NCBI GenBank assembly: GCA_028700325.1 | Contig: JAQVSV010000013.1 | Location: forward strand, 1 to 42,685 | Direction of reading: 5' to 3' | Length of the DNA: 42,685 nt | Origin: Elusimicrobiaceae bacterium | GTDB lineage: Bacteria > Elusimicrobiota > Elusimicrobia > Elusimicrobiales > Elusimicrobiaceae | Shown: positions 14,659 through 22,630 of the stretch, piece by piece | Position numbering within the stretch: the stretch's first letter is position 1 | Layout of the letters: each line of letters starts with the position of its first letter | Program-made: the position numbers and the translations under genes | Notes under the pieces: generated by a model | Seen by the model: only the letters and a program-made list of their open reading frames with translations | Told to the model about the DNA's origin: nothing | The model's database searches: none

Positions 14659-17019
14659 CTAGTAAAACAGTTTTGCAAACACTTCCGGCTGGTTGATGGC
14701 AAGGGCGATTTTTTCTGCCGTCACCGGCATTGATTTTATGCGCGCGCCGGTGGCGTTGAACACCGCGTTGGCCACCATGGAAGCGGCGGGGATCATCGTA
14801 TGTTCCCCCACTCCGCGCGCGCCGTACGGCCCGTCGGGCTGGGCCACTTCCACCAGAATCGGCACCACTTCAGCCGGTTCGTCCAGCGCGGTGGGTATTT
14901 TGTAGTCGGAGAAGCTGGGATTGAGCAGTTTGCCCTTGTCGCTAAAGCGCATATCCTCATAAAGAACCGTGGCGAGGCCCTGCAAAAGCCCGCCGGTTAT
15001 CTGGCCCCTGCAAAGATCCGGGTTGATGGCTTTGCCCGCGTCAACGGCCAGCACCGCCTTGAGAATTTTCACCTTGCCCGTTTCCTTGTCCACCTCCACT
15101 ATCACGCCGCCGGCGCCGGTTGTGTAATGGACATTGGGTTTGCCGCCCTGCCCGGTTTCCGGGTCGCCTATCGCGGAGGCGAATTCCGGCAGGAACACGC
15201 CCCGGCCCATGATCGGGCCGCCTTTGAAGGTGTGGTCCTTGGCCTGCATCCCGTCAATCACGAAGCTGCGCAGCGCAATGGCCATATCCGGCTTGGTATG
15301 GCATTTGACGCATTCGTTTTCAAGATACAGTTCGCTTGCGTCAATGCTGTGCACCCGCTGGACCAGTTCGAAAATCTGCCGGCGCGCGTCCAGCGCGGCG
15401 CGTTTCACAGCGTTGCCGCAGCTCCAGGTGACGTGGGATCCTACCGTCTGCCATTCGTAGGGATTGCGGTCTGTGTCCGGTGTTTCGACCCGGATTTTCG
15501 CAACCGGCACGCTAAGCACTTCGCTCGCGATCTGGGCCATCACGGTAAGCAGGCCCTGCCCTATTTCCATGCCGGAAACGAGCAGGTTAAGGCTGCCGTC
15601 CTCGTTGAATTTCAGGAACGCGGAGGACGAGGCGTTCGGCGGCATCGCCGGCGCTTTCCACAGCAGCACAATGCTTTTGCCGATCGCTTTATTGGGCGCG
15701 GAAGGTTTTTCCTCATGCCCCCAGCGGATCGCTTTTGCGGCTTTATCCATGCATTCGCGCAGTCCGTTGTCGTTCATTGGCGCGCCGTAAGGCAGAATAT
15801 CGCCCGCGCTGATGGCGTTTTTGCGCCGGAACTCCAGGGGATCCATTTTCAGTTTCCGGGCCACCCTGTCAATATGGGACTCCAGCCCGAACCCGAATTC
15901 CGAATACCCGAATCCGCGGTAAGGCCCGCCCGGAGGCAGGTTTGTGTAGATGCAGTGCGAGTCAATCTTCAGATTGTCAATTTTGTACGGGCCGGAGGCC
16001 GACAGGCCCGCCGCATTCACCACGTTCGCGCCGTATTCCACATATGCGCCCGCGTCCCAGAACAGCAGATGCTCAAGGGCGGTAATCGTGCCGTCCTTCC
16101 TGACGCCCATTTTGATTTTAGCCACCACGCCCTGCCGCTGGTAGGTATTGTAAAACTCCTGCGCGCGGTTCCACATCAGTTTGACGGGGTGGCCTTTTAC
16201 CGCCGTCGCCACGGCGGCGCACATTATTTCCATCGAAACGCCCGCCTTCCCGCCGAACCCTCCGCCCACATAGGGCGTGATGACCCGCACGTCCTTATGG
16301 GTCAGCCCGAGCGACGACAACGCCTCCGCGAACACGTTGCGCTGGGTAAAAGGCGACTGCGACGCGCTCCACAGCGTCAGCCGGCCGGCATTGTCGTAAA
16401 GCCCCGCGATAGCGTGCGGTTCGATCGCGCAGTGCGCGTAGCGCGGCACGCGGTAGGTGTCTTCCAAAATCACGTCCGCTTCGGCAAACCCCTTTTCCAG
16501 GTTGCCCTTGCGGGTTTTGCGGCAGTGCGCCACATTCGTTTTTTTCTTCGGAAAGAACCACGGCACGCAGGTGTAGTCGCCCAGCCCGGGGTGCAGCAGG
16601 CAGCACTGCTGGTCAATCGCCTTCACGGGATCAAGCACGGCGGGCAGCTCTTTGTACTTCACCTCCACGAGTCTGGCGGCGCGCAGCGCGGTTTTCTGAT
16701 CCCACGCGATAACCGCGGCCACCTGCTCGCCCACGAATCTCACCCGGTCGGTTGCAAAAACATGCCGGTCTTTCATATACAGGCCGAACTTGTCCGGGAA
16801 ATCCCTGCCCGTGACCACCTTCACCACGCCTTTTACTTGTGCCGCTTTTGCGGTGTTTACCGACAGGATTTCCGCGTGCGCGAAGGGGCTTTCCACCACG
16901 CAGGCGTAAAGCAGGCCCGGCCCGAATTCTATATCGTCCACATACTGGGCGGAACCCATCACTTTTTCCAGCCCGTCAATTCTGGGAACGGATTGACCGA
17001 CAACTTTCAGATTTTCCAT
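14659..17019 (-). CDS. Molybdopterin-binding subunit, xanthine dehydrogenase family
   Basis: The 786-aa catalytic subunit of a three-subunit molybdenum hydroxylase. It starts with VGQSVPRIDGLEKVMGSAQYVDD, typical of the family, and shows YVGGGFGGKAG, PYRGFGYSEF, the cofactor stretch MEIGQGLLT, and GARGVGEHTM with the conserved active-site Glu near the C-terminus. The reaction is hydroxylation of a carbon next to nitrogen (or of an aldehyde) with water as oxygen source. The substrate (xanthine, hypoxanthine or another heterocycle) cannot be fixed from sequence. It is the last gene of the operon after the FAD and 2Fe-2S subunits; no XdhC-type cofactor-sulphuration gene is nearby. GAGG lies nine bases before the ATG. 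Confidence 0.93.
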   Translation of the reverse strand: MENLKVVGQSVPRIDGLEKVMGSAQYVDDIEFGPGLLYACVVESPFAHAEILSVNTAKAAQVKGVVKVVTGRDFPDKFGLYMKDRHVFATDRVRFVGEQVAAVIAWDQKTALRAARLVEVKYKELPAVLDPVKAIDQQCCLLHPGLGDYTCVPWFFPKKKTNVAHCRKTRKGNLEKGFAEADVILEDTYRVPRYAHCAIEPHAIAGLYDNAGRLTLWSASQSPFTQRNVFAEALSSLGLTHKDVRVITPYVGGGFGGKAGVSMEIMCAAVATAVKGHPVKLMWNRAQEFYNTYQRQGVVAKIKMGVRKDGTITALEHLLFWDAGAYVEYGANVVNAAGLSASGPYKIDNLKIDSHCIYTNLPPGGPYRGFGYSEFGFGLESHIDRVARKLKMDPLEFRRKNAISAGDILPYGAPMNDNGLRECMDKAAKAIRWGHEEKPSAPNKAIGKSIVLLWKAPAMPPNASSSAFLKFNEDGSLNLLVSGMEIGQGLLTVMAQIASEVLSVPVAKIRVETPDTDRNPYEWQTVGSHVTWSCGNAVKRAALDARRQIFELVQRVHSIDASELYLENECVKCHTKPDMAIALRSFVIDGMQAKDHTFKGGPIMGRGVFLPEFASAIGDPETGQGGKPNVHYTTGAGGVIVEVDKETGKVKILKAVLAVDAGKAINPDLCRGQITGGLLQGLATVLYEDMRFSDKGKLLNPSFSDYKIPTALDEPAEVVPILVEVAQPDGPYGARGVGEHTMIPAASMVANAVFNATGARIKSMPVTAEKIALAINQPEVFAKLFY

Positions 17020-17034
17020 AAAGCCACGCCTCTG

Positions 17035-17523
17035 TTATCTGGATTTCCGGTTTTTGCCGGCGGTTTTTTTAGCGGCCACTTCGGCTATCACGTCAATAAC
17101 GGGCGTATAGCCGGTGCACCGGCAGAGATTGCCCGCTATCGCCTCCTGTATTTCGTGGCGGTCGGGTTCGGGGTTCTTTTGCAGCAGTTCCGTGGCCGAC
17201 AGTATTATGCCGGGCGCGCAGAATCCGCACTGGAACGCGTTGCGATCTGCGAACGCCCGCTGAAGCGGCGTGGGGCCGTTTTCGCTGAGCCCCTCGAGCG
17301 TGACTATTTCGCCGCCGTCCGCCTCGATCGCCAGCACAAGGCAGCTGCGCACGGTTTTGCCGTTAAAGAAAACGGTGCAGGTGCCGCAGTCGCCCTGATC
17401 GCAGCCGATTTTGGGGCTTTTGATGCCGAGCCTGGTGCGCAGCACGTCAATAAGCACGTCGTTCGGTTCCACAAAAAGCGACCGTTCGATGCCGTTAAGC
17501 CTGAAAGTTATCTCTGTTTTCAT
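17035..17523 (-). CDS. 2Fe-2S subunit of molybdenum hydroxylase
   Basis: A 162-aa electron-transfer subunit with both clusters visible. The plant-type N-terminal cluster is GCDQGDCGTC followed by VRSCL. The C-terminal helical cluster is CGFCAPG followed by GNLCRCTGY. These eight Cys form the two [2Fe-2S] centres that carry electrons from the molybdenum site to the FAD subunit. It lies 15 bases before the catalytic subunit and 10 bases after the FAD subunit, in the same direction. The last residues (AAKKTAGKNRKSR) are a basic tail. The start lacks a strong RBS and may depend on translational coupling. Confidence 0.95.
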   Translation of the reverse strand: MKTEITFRLNGIERSLFVEPNDVLIDVLRTRLGIKSPKIGCDQGDCGTCTVFFNGKTVRSCLVLAIEADGGEIVTLEGLSENGPTPLQRAFADRNAFQCGFCAPGIILSATELLQKNPEPDRHEIQEAIAGNLCRCTGYTPVIDVIAEVAAKKTAGKNRKSR

Positions 17524-17533
17524 GGATAATGTC

Positions 17534-18421
17534 CTATACCAGTTTTTCGCCGTAGCGCGGACCTTTGCCTTCCAGCCGCGCGAACGCCGCGGCGGCGCAG
17601 CGTTTGAACATGATTCCGGTCATGTGCGCGCGGTATTCGACCGTGGCGCGGATGTCGGTTATCGCGCAGACTTCAAGCGCGACCAGCTTCACCGCTTCCG
17701 ACAGGGTTTTATCGGTCGGACGCTTGCCTTTCAAAAAAATTTCCGTTTTGCGCAGCCGTTTGGGCGCCGGGCAGACGGCGCTTAACGCCACGCGGTAATT
17801 TTTGGCGGAATCCACCAGAACCGACACGCCCGCCTGCGCCAGATCTTCTCCGTTGTAGCGCGCCAGTTTTACATAACAGCCGCCCGTTTTCTTTTCCGGC
17901 AGCGTGATCCGGACGCATTTGACCAGTTCGTCTGGTTGGAGCGCGGTTGAGCGGGGGCCTGAAAACCACTCCGTTATCGGAATGGCCCGTTCGCCCCGGG
18001 CTGAAACCGCCATTACCGAGGCGTCGCAAACAAGCAGGCAGGTCGCGCTGTCGCACGACGGCACGGCCGACACGATGTTGCCCGCCAGCGTAGCGCGGTT
18101 GCGCACTCCGCCGGAAGCCACGGTCTGCGCGGCTTCGGCGAGCAGCGGGTAGTGTTTTCTGATCAGGGGCGATTCTATCAGTTCGGCAAACGTCACTCCC
18201 GCGCCGATTGTCAGCACGCCGTCTTTAACCGCCAGTCCGCCCAGCTCCGGCAGCTGTTTGAGGTCCATCACGGCGGAAGGCGTGTCCTGCCCGTTTTTCA
18301 GGCGCACGATCAGATCAGTGCCGCCGGCGAGCGGTTTGATCCCGCTCCGGTCCGCCAGCAGGCTCAGCGCGTCGCCAAGGCTGGAGGGGCGCAGAAATTC
18401 GAATTCATGTGTTATCGGCAT
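17534..18421 (-). CDS. FAD-binding subunit of molybdenum hydroxylase
   Basis: A 295-aa CoxM/XdhB-type subunit. The FAD-binding N-terminal half shows LAGGTDLIVRLKNG (pyrophosphate loop), IGAGVTFAELIES, GGVRNRATLAGNIVSAVPSCDS, which is diagnostic for the family, and RSTALQPDELV. The C-terminal half is the CO-dehydrogenase-flavoprotein domain (RYNGEDLAQAGVSV ... VEYRAHMTGIMFKRC). It passes electrons from the 2Fe-2S subunit to NAD+ or another acceptor. GGAG lies five bases before the ATG. The upstream neighbour, an unknown 178-aa gene, ends only 11 bases away, so the AlbA_2 cassette may be transcribed together with the hydroxylase. Confidence 0.95.
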   Translation of the reverse strand: MPITHEFEFLRPSSLGDALSLLADRSGIKPLAGGTDLIVRLKNGQDTPSAVMDLKQLPELGGLAVKDGVLTIGAGVTFAELIESPLIRKHYPLLAEAAQTVASGGVRNRATLAGNIVSAVPSCDSATCLLVCDASVMAVSARGERAIPITEWFSGPRSTALQPDELVKCVRITLPEKKTGGCYVKLARYNGEDLAQAGVSVLVDSAKNYRVALSAVCPAPKRLRKTEIFLKGKRPTDKTLSEAVKLVALEVCAITDIRATVEYRAHMTGIMFKRCAAAAFARLEGKGPRYGEKLV

Positions 18422-18432
18422 GGCAGCTCCGT

Positions 18433-18969
18433 TTATTTCACGTCCGGTTTGATTTTGGGTTTTTTTTCGTCCTGGCAGAAGCCTATTTTCCGCGCGGTTT
18501 CATCCTGCTCCAGGAAATGCTGGAGTCCGGCGGTATAACTGTCGCGGATTTCATCGAAAATAGCCTCATAAAGTTTATGCGCGGCGGACATGTCTTCGTT
18601 GCCGATATGATATTCGTGCCCGCCAGTGTCCATCTTTACGGTATAGGATTTTTCGTTGCGCTTGATCATGAACTCGAACACCACGGTTTCCTGCGGGGTT
18701 TTATCTTTTTTCTCGTAGAGAGTGAGGCCTACGCCGAAATGCCAGTAAGTGTCTTCCTCCAGATCCATGGCGCCCATCAGCGTGTAGGTATGCCCGGGGC
18801 GCAGTTCGCCTTTAAGCGGAAAGTAGCGAAGCTGGTCGGCGGGACAGTCAAGATAGGTCAGCAGGCCCGACATCAGCCATGCGGTGAAAGCCGTGCAGTC
18901 CTCCCGGTAATCGAAATAGTTTTTGCGGGCTTTCGAGTATGCTTTGCACAGCTGGTCGAATCTGGACAT
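18433..18969 (-). CDS. Unknown protein, third gene of an AlbA_2 cassette
   Basis: A 178-aa soluble protein that I do not recognise. I chose the ATG at 18969 because GGAGG lies four bases upstream; longer frames run into the previous gene. It begins MSRFDQLCKAYSKARKNYFDYREDC, with a mostly helical first 50 residues. A beta-rich centre follows (GELRPGHTYTLMGAMDL, WHFGVGLTLY, VVFEFMIKR, SYTVKMDTGGHEYHI), then a C-terminal helix and a basic tail. No signal peptide or TM segment is present. It lies ten bases after the 244-aa unknown gene and 11 bases before the molybdenum hydroxylase FAD subunit. Its role is probably tied to the two preceding genes. Confidence 0.75.
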   Translation of the reverse strand: MSRFDQLCKAYSKARKNYFDYREDCTAFTAWLMSGLLTYLDCPADQLRYFPLKGELRPGHTYTLMGAMDLEEDTYWHFGVGLTLYEKKDKTPQETVVFEFMIKRNEKSYTVKMDTGGHEYHIGNEDMSAAHKLYEAIFDEIRDSYTAGLQHFLEQDETARKIGFCQDEKKPKIKPDVK

Positions 18970-18979
18970 TGAGCCTCCG

Positions 18980-19714
18980 TTATAATGAGCGGGACAGGAA
19001 TATTTCCTGCTCCCGTTTGATGATTTCAGGCGCGGGCGGCAGCCACCCGAACCGTTCAAAAAACCACGCGCACGCCTTAAGCGCGTAGTGCGGGCTGTTG
19101 GAAATGATGTCGCGGCAGGCTATTTTCCAGTTCTGGCCCAGTTCGTTCTCGGCGGCGGAATAATAACGGTTCCACACGTCGCGGCTGTCGCTGGAAAGCA
19201 CAAACCCGCCTATGCCTTTAAGCTCCACTTCCACATACAGGCTGCCTTTGTAAATTTCCTGCGTGGCAAGTCGGGCGGCGAACTCGAAAATCTCCGTCAT
19301 GCGGTAGATGAAATTTTCGATCGAGATAAATCCGCGCGCCGCTTCCAGGTTCCGAAGCTGATCCGGCCCGCAGTTTTTCAGCATGCGCGCCTTGAGCGCG
19401 GACTGCCAGCGCTGATCCATGGTTTCCCTGAGCGAAAACAGATGCAGGAACTGGCCGCTCTGGTAAAACCGCCAGTATTCCAGATGCCCGCTGTCGGAGG
19501 TCCACGAAGCCACCCAGTCCAGCCCGTGGCCCCGCTCCGGCAGTTTGGAACTGACGTACGGGTAATGCCACCCGCGCAGTTTCACGCTGGTGTTTTCGAT
19601 GATGTTTTTGCATTCGGCGAGCGTTTTAATCCGTTCCGGACGGTACAGGTCGGGCCGGATAAGCACCCGCCAGTGCGGCACCTCGGTCACGTTTACGGGA
19701 AGCTGTCCGGTCAT
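18980..19714 (-). CDS. Unknown protein, second gene of an AlbA_2 cassette
   Basis: The 244-aa product starts with an ATG that overlaps the stop of the AlbA_2 gene (ATGA, 19711-19714), which means tight coupling. It is rich in Trp and aromatics (GWHYPYVSS, HGLDWVASW, LEYWRFYQSGQFLHLFSL, WFFERFGWLPPAPE), has no signal peptide and no TM segment, and looks alpha/beta. The RMTEIFEFAARLATQE helix and the SLYVEVELKGIGGFVLSS strands are the clearest elements. I cannot assign a family or activity. The fixed pairing with an AlbA_2 (Schlafen-type) protein suggests the two act together. Confidence 0.75.
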   Translation of the reverse strand: MTGQLPVNVTEVPHWRVLIRPDLYRPERIKTLAECKNIIENTSVKLRGWHYPYVSSKLPERGHGLDWVASWTSDSGHLEYWRFYQSGQFLHLFSLRETMDQRWQSALKARMLKNCGPDQLRNLEAARGFISIENFIYRMTEIFEFAARLATQEIYKGSLYVEVELKGIGGFVLSSDSRDVWNRYYSAAENELGQNWKIACRDIISNSPHYALKACAWFFERFGWLPPAPEIIKREQEIFLSRSL

Positions 19715-20355
19715 AAACCGCCCAGCTCCTCGTCGAATTTCCGCATTTCCGCGCGCTGGGCGTCGGCTCGGGCGGCGTCGGCAATGCCTATCTGCCGGAA
19801 CATCTCGATCAGGCGGCGCACCCGTTTTTCAACCGCCAGATCCAGCAGATCGTGCATCTGGTTCGCGTCCATGATCTGGGTGGTCTGCGGTTTGCCGGGC
19901 GTGCGGATGTAAATGCTGCCCTTGTGCATTTCTTCATTATCCGGCCCGTTTTTTTTGCAGACAAGCGGAGTTTCCCGGAATTCATGCACATAGATCGCCA
20001 GATAGCGCAGCTGCTGGTGTTTTATCAGCACGACATCGAGATCCACATAAGGCGACACATAGGCGTTCACCTGATCCACCACGATATCGCTGTCGTATGT
20101 GCTGAGGTGTTCCGAGCGGATGCCGGTGCGTTTCCACACGTTATTGCGTTCCGAAACGCCGATGACGATAATCCCCCCGTCGCGCAGGTTGCCCATGCCC
20201 AGCGCGGTGCGGATTATTTTATGTTTCAGCGTGTCCCAGGCCGCGGATTCCTTGAATTCTATATCCTGCGATTCCTGGCACCGGTCAATAGCCGCGCAAA
20301 CGCGTTCATGCAGCTGTTTGTGGCCCGGCAGTTCGGATGTGGGTATGGCGCCCAT
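19711..20355 (-). CDS. Schlafen/AlbA_2-domain protein
   Basis: 214 aa. Residues about 20-150 match the AlbA_2 (Schlafen AlbA-like) domain: QDIEFKESA near the start, then ALGMGNLRDGGIIVIGVSE (the family's Gly-rich nucleotide-binding-like turn), VNAYVSPYVDLDVVLI, and MHKGSIYIRTPGKPQTT. AlbA_2 proteins are often transcription regulators or nucleic-acid-associated factors, and some sit in defence or stress loci. Here the domain stands alone, followed by a short C-terminal helical segment (LLDLAVEKRVRRLIEMF). GAGG lies five bases before the ATG. It is the first gene of a cassette with two unknown genes, immediately after the terminator at 20377-20404, so it must have its own promoter close to its start or be fed by read-through. 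Confidence 0.85.
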   Translation of the reverse strand: MGAIPTSELPGHKQLHERVCAAIDRCQESQDIEFKESAAWDTLKHKIIRTALGMGNLRDGGIIVIGVSERNNVWKRTGIRSEHLSTYDSDIVVDQVNAYVSPYVDLDVVLIKHQQLRYLAIYVHEFRETPLVCKKNGPDNEEMHKGSIYIRTPGKPQTTQIMDANQMHDLLDLAVEKRVRRLIEMFRQIGIADAARADAQRAEMRKFDEELGGL

Positions 20356-20376
20356 GTAACCTCGTCAAAATAAAAA

Positions 20377-20404
20377 CCCGGACTGCCGAAACCGGCAGTC
20401 CGGG
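20377..20404 (-). terminator. Terminator after the cyclase-family hydrolase
   Basis: A perfect 12-base stem CCCGGACTGCCG / CGGCAGTCCGGG with a four-base loop, followed on the minus strand by TTTTTATTTT. Very strong. It divides the hydrolase at 20420 from the AlbA_2 cassette. Confidence 0.95.
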
Positions 20405-20419
20405 AAAAGCAGCCAGGCG

Positions 20420-21232
20420 CTACCCTTGCCAGGCTGTAATTCTGCACATGGAAGATTCCAGCTCGATGCCTCTCAGCGGAAACGCGCCGATCCACGCGCG
20501 CTGGTTGCTCAGCTTATTGATGTCGCCTCCGAGATTCTCGGCATGCACAATCCGCGCCGGGAACAGCTTGAGGTGCATTACCTGATAATAGACATCCTGC
20601 GGAAACATTTCGTCCCACGCCTTGCCGTATGTTTTCTGCAGCTTCGCTTCCGCTTCGGCGAACAGTTTGGGATGCCAGTTGCGGATGATGGTGTTCATCG
20701 GGTGATCCGCGCTGCCGCAGTCCACCCCGATCCATTTGAATTTCATCTTGAGCGCCCACTTGTGGAACTCCGGCCCGGGGCCCGGGTGCTTTGTAAAATA
20801 GCGCAGCTCGTCGGCTTTAGGCTGGTCCCACGCGTAGCGGTTATAGCCGGTGTTTATAATAAGGATGTCGCCTTTGCGGATATCGGCCCTGCTCATGAGC
20901 AGATCCGGCTCGTAAAGATCGTAATCGCCCACGGAATCGGAAATATCAACCACTACGCCTTCGCCCACCCATTCGTTGAGCGGCACCGCTCCGATCGCGC
21001 GGCCGCAGGAGTGAAAGTGTATCTCGCCGTCCATATGGGTGCCGACGTGGTTGCTGGTCTGGATGATCTGCCCGTTAGCGCCCTGGCCCATGTGCGCGCC
21101 GGCAATGCGTTTGAAATACTGTATCGAAAGCGGCATATAGCTCGGCCACGGCGGGGTATGCACGCTCAGCGGCTGGGTCAGATCGAACATTTTTGCTTTG
21201 CCCATCAGTTTAAGGAAGTCTGCGTTTTTCAT
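20420..21232 (-). CDS. Cyclase-family (kynurenine-formamidase-like) metal hydrolase
   Basis: 270 aa. The family signature HxGTHxD is present as HVGTHMDGEIHFHS; the His and Asp residues bind the metal. GDILIINTGYN and GVDCGSADHP supply further family positions. Members hydrolyse cyclic or amide bonds (N-formylkynurenine, isatin and related rings). Next to a molybdenum hydroxylase, ring opening of a nitrogen heterocycle is a reasonable inference, but the substrate is unknown. I chose the ATG at 21232 because AGGAG lies five bases upstream. It is terminated strongly before the AlbA_2 cassette. The spacing to the SH3 gene upstream is 150 bases, so it has its own promoter. Confidence 0.88.
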   Translation of the reverse strand: MKNADFLKLMGKAKMFDLTQPLSVHTPPWPSYMPLSIQYFKRIAGAHMGQGANGQIIQTSNHVGTHMDGEIHFHSCGRAIGAVPLNEWVGEGVVVDISDSVGDYDLYEPDLLMSRADIRKGDILIINTGYNRYAWDQPKADELRYFTKHPGPGPEFHKWALKMKFKWIGVDCGSADHPMNTIIRNWHPKLFAEAEAKLQKTYGKAWDEMFPQDVYYQVMHLKLFPARIVHAENLGGDINKLSNQRAWIGAFPLRGIELESSMCRITAWQG

Positions 21233-21333
21233 GAGTGCTCCTCGACTGTAAACCTGCTGTAAGCCCATCGTATATGTGTATGTTATTATAAAGCGTTTTC
21301 CTTTGCAAGCTCTCTGTCTCCGGTTCCGGTTGA

Positions 21334-21361
21334 AAAAGCCCGCCGGACCGGGCGGGCTTTT
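21334..21361 (-). terminator. Terminator of the Bax-inhibitor / SH3 operon
   Basis: Eleven-base stem AAAAGCCCGCC / GGCGGGCTTTT with a six-base loop; on the minus strand it ends in TTTTTC. It lies 21 bases after the SH3 gene stop. Confidence 0.9.
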
Positions 21362-21382
21362 CGCTGCGAAAACCGGCGTGTT

Positions 21383-21832
21383 TCAGATTGCGCCCCACAG
21401 AAGGCTTGCCGCTATCCAGCCTTCGGTTCCCTCATCGTCGGACACATGAACCCAGCCTTTCCTTTTGCCCAGCACCTTGAAGGAATATTCCCGGTCCACT
21501 TCCCACAAAACCTCGCTGCTGGCTTTTGGCGCGGCGCGCACCCTGGCGGCGGCTGATTTTACTGTTACCGTAGGCGTTTTTACCAGCGTGCCGGCGGAAA
21601 CCCAGCCGCGCACGTTTTCAAAATCCCGCACATGCACCCATGCGCCTTTGCGCTCCAGCACTAAAAGCGGCGTGAATTTCCACGCTTTCCACTGCGCGGG
21701 ATAGCGTGTGCCGGGGCCTGAGCGCACGTTTACCGCGCTTGTTCTGACGCTCAATAGTTCCGCGCACAAAACCGGTCCGGAAAAAATTGCGGCACAGGCC
21801 AGCGCTATCAGCAATATTTTAATCGGTTTCAC
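21383..21832 (-). CDS. Exported protein with two bacterial SH3 domains
   Basis: 149 aa: a signal peptide (ILLIALACAAIFSGPVLCA), then two bacterial SH3 repeats. The first is VNVRSGPGTRYPAQW ... GAWVHVRDFENVRGWVSA; the second is ARVRAAPKASSEVLWEV ... KGWVHVSDDEGTEGWIAA. The RSGPG and GWV motifs are typical of this fold, which binds peptidoglycan peptides or metals. Envelope sensing or cell-wall binding is likely. The start is a GTG with AGGGG upstream. It follows the Bax-inhibitor gene by 24 bases (measured from that gene's ancestral TAA) and is the last gene of the operon. Confidence 0.88.
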   Translation of the reverse strand: MKPIKILLIALACAAIFSGPVLCAELLSVRTSAVNVRSGPGTRYPAQWKAWKFTPLLVLERKGAWVHVRDFENVRGWVSAGTLVKTPTVTVKSAAARVRAAPKASSEVLWEVDREYSFKVLGKRKGWVHVSDDEGTEGWIAASLLWGAI

Positions 21833-21856
21833 TGGTTCACCCCTATAAATGCGGTT

Positions 21857-21949
21857 TTAATTGCGGTTACTGGAAAGTTTGGCGAGCAGGCGCAGCATTT
21901 CCACATACAGCCATATGATCGTAACCAGTGTGGCGAAAGAGGCGTACTA
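21857..21949 (-). other. Detached in-frame C-terminus of the Bax-inhibitor-1 gene
   Basis: After the TAG at 21947-21949 the same reading frame continues for 29 sense codons to a TAA at 21857-21859. It encodes YASFATLVTIIWLYVEMLR and then LLAKLSSNRN, which is the expected last transmembrane helix and tail of this family. The TAG stands exactly where KFME-W-Y would be read, so a single TGG-to-TAG change explains it. Confidence 0.75.
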
Positions 21950-22582
21950 TTCCATGAATTTGGGCGCGCCCTGCCGGGTGCCGCGTTCGATCATATCGAA
22001 ATCCATCATCAGGCTGAACGCCGCCACGCCGCACACCACCACGCTGAAAATGATGCCCGCCGGGCCGGAACCGGTGATGATTGAAAGACTGTGCCCGAAA
22101 AATCCCAGCACCATGCTGGCGATGTAGATCAGCATTATTCCGCCCACCGCGCCAGCCATGATTATGCGGAATCTGCTGCCGACTTTTATAAGGCCGCTTT
22201 TGTACACGCCCAGCATGCAGGCAAGCGCCCCGAACGTGCCCACCGCCGCTTTGACCGGCAGCCCGGGATACTGAGCGTTGAAAGCCATGGTTATCATGCC
22301 CAGAAACAAGCCTTCGCATACCGCATACACCGGCGCCAGGTAACTGGCCGTAACGGGCTTGAACGAGATAATGAGCGCGATTACCAGCCCCGCCACCGCA
22401 CCGACCATGCCAAGGATGGAAACTGCGGGGTTCATCCACACCAGCGCTGTCGCGGCAATGGTGATCAGGAGCAGGGCGAATATTTTGTTGACCGCGCCGT
22501 CAACAGTCATCACTTCCGCCGAGCCCTGCACACTGTATGTGTTGAAAACGTCTTTGCGCCAAACCGGATTTGAAGTCTGCAT
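21947..22582 (-). CDS. Bax inhibitor-1 / YccA-family membrane protein, cut by an in-frame TAG
   Basis: 211 aa before the stop, with six visible membrane helices (for example FALLLITIAATALVWM, ILGMVGAVAGLVIALII, GIIFSVVVCGVAAFSL) and the family ending MMDFDMIERGTRQGAPKFME. Normally a seventh helix follows; here codon 212 is TAG and the helix is encoded downstream in the same frame (21857-21946). Bax-inhibitor-1 relatives are pH-sensitive calcium-leak channels or membrane-stress proteins. I chose the ATG at 22582, with GAGGG upstream, rather than the TTG at 22600. This may be a recent pseudogene, a read-through stop, a recoded UAG or a sequencing error. It is co-transcribed with the SH3 protein gene. 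Confidence 0.85.
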   Translation of the reverse strand: MQTSNPVWRKDVFNTYSVQGSAEVMTVDGAVNKIFALLLITIAATALVWMNPAVSILGMVGAVAGLVIALIISFKPVTASYLAPVYAVCEGLFLGMITMAFNAQYPGLPVKAAVGTFGALACMLGVYKSGLIKVGSRFRIIMAGAVGGIMLIYIASMVLGFFGHSLSIITGSGPAGIIFSVVVCGVAAFSLMMDFDMIERGTRQGAPKFME

Positions 22583-22630
22583 TATACCCTCGCTTCGCAA
22601 TGCGTTACGCTATGGAAGTATTATAGCACT

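Noticed and set aside
14800-17529. A 909-codon open frame on the plus strand
   Set aside because: It is antisense to the complete Mo and 2Fe-2S subunit genes, is rich in His/Arg/Phe as expected from GC-biased complement, and has no motif or RBS.
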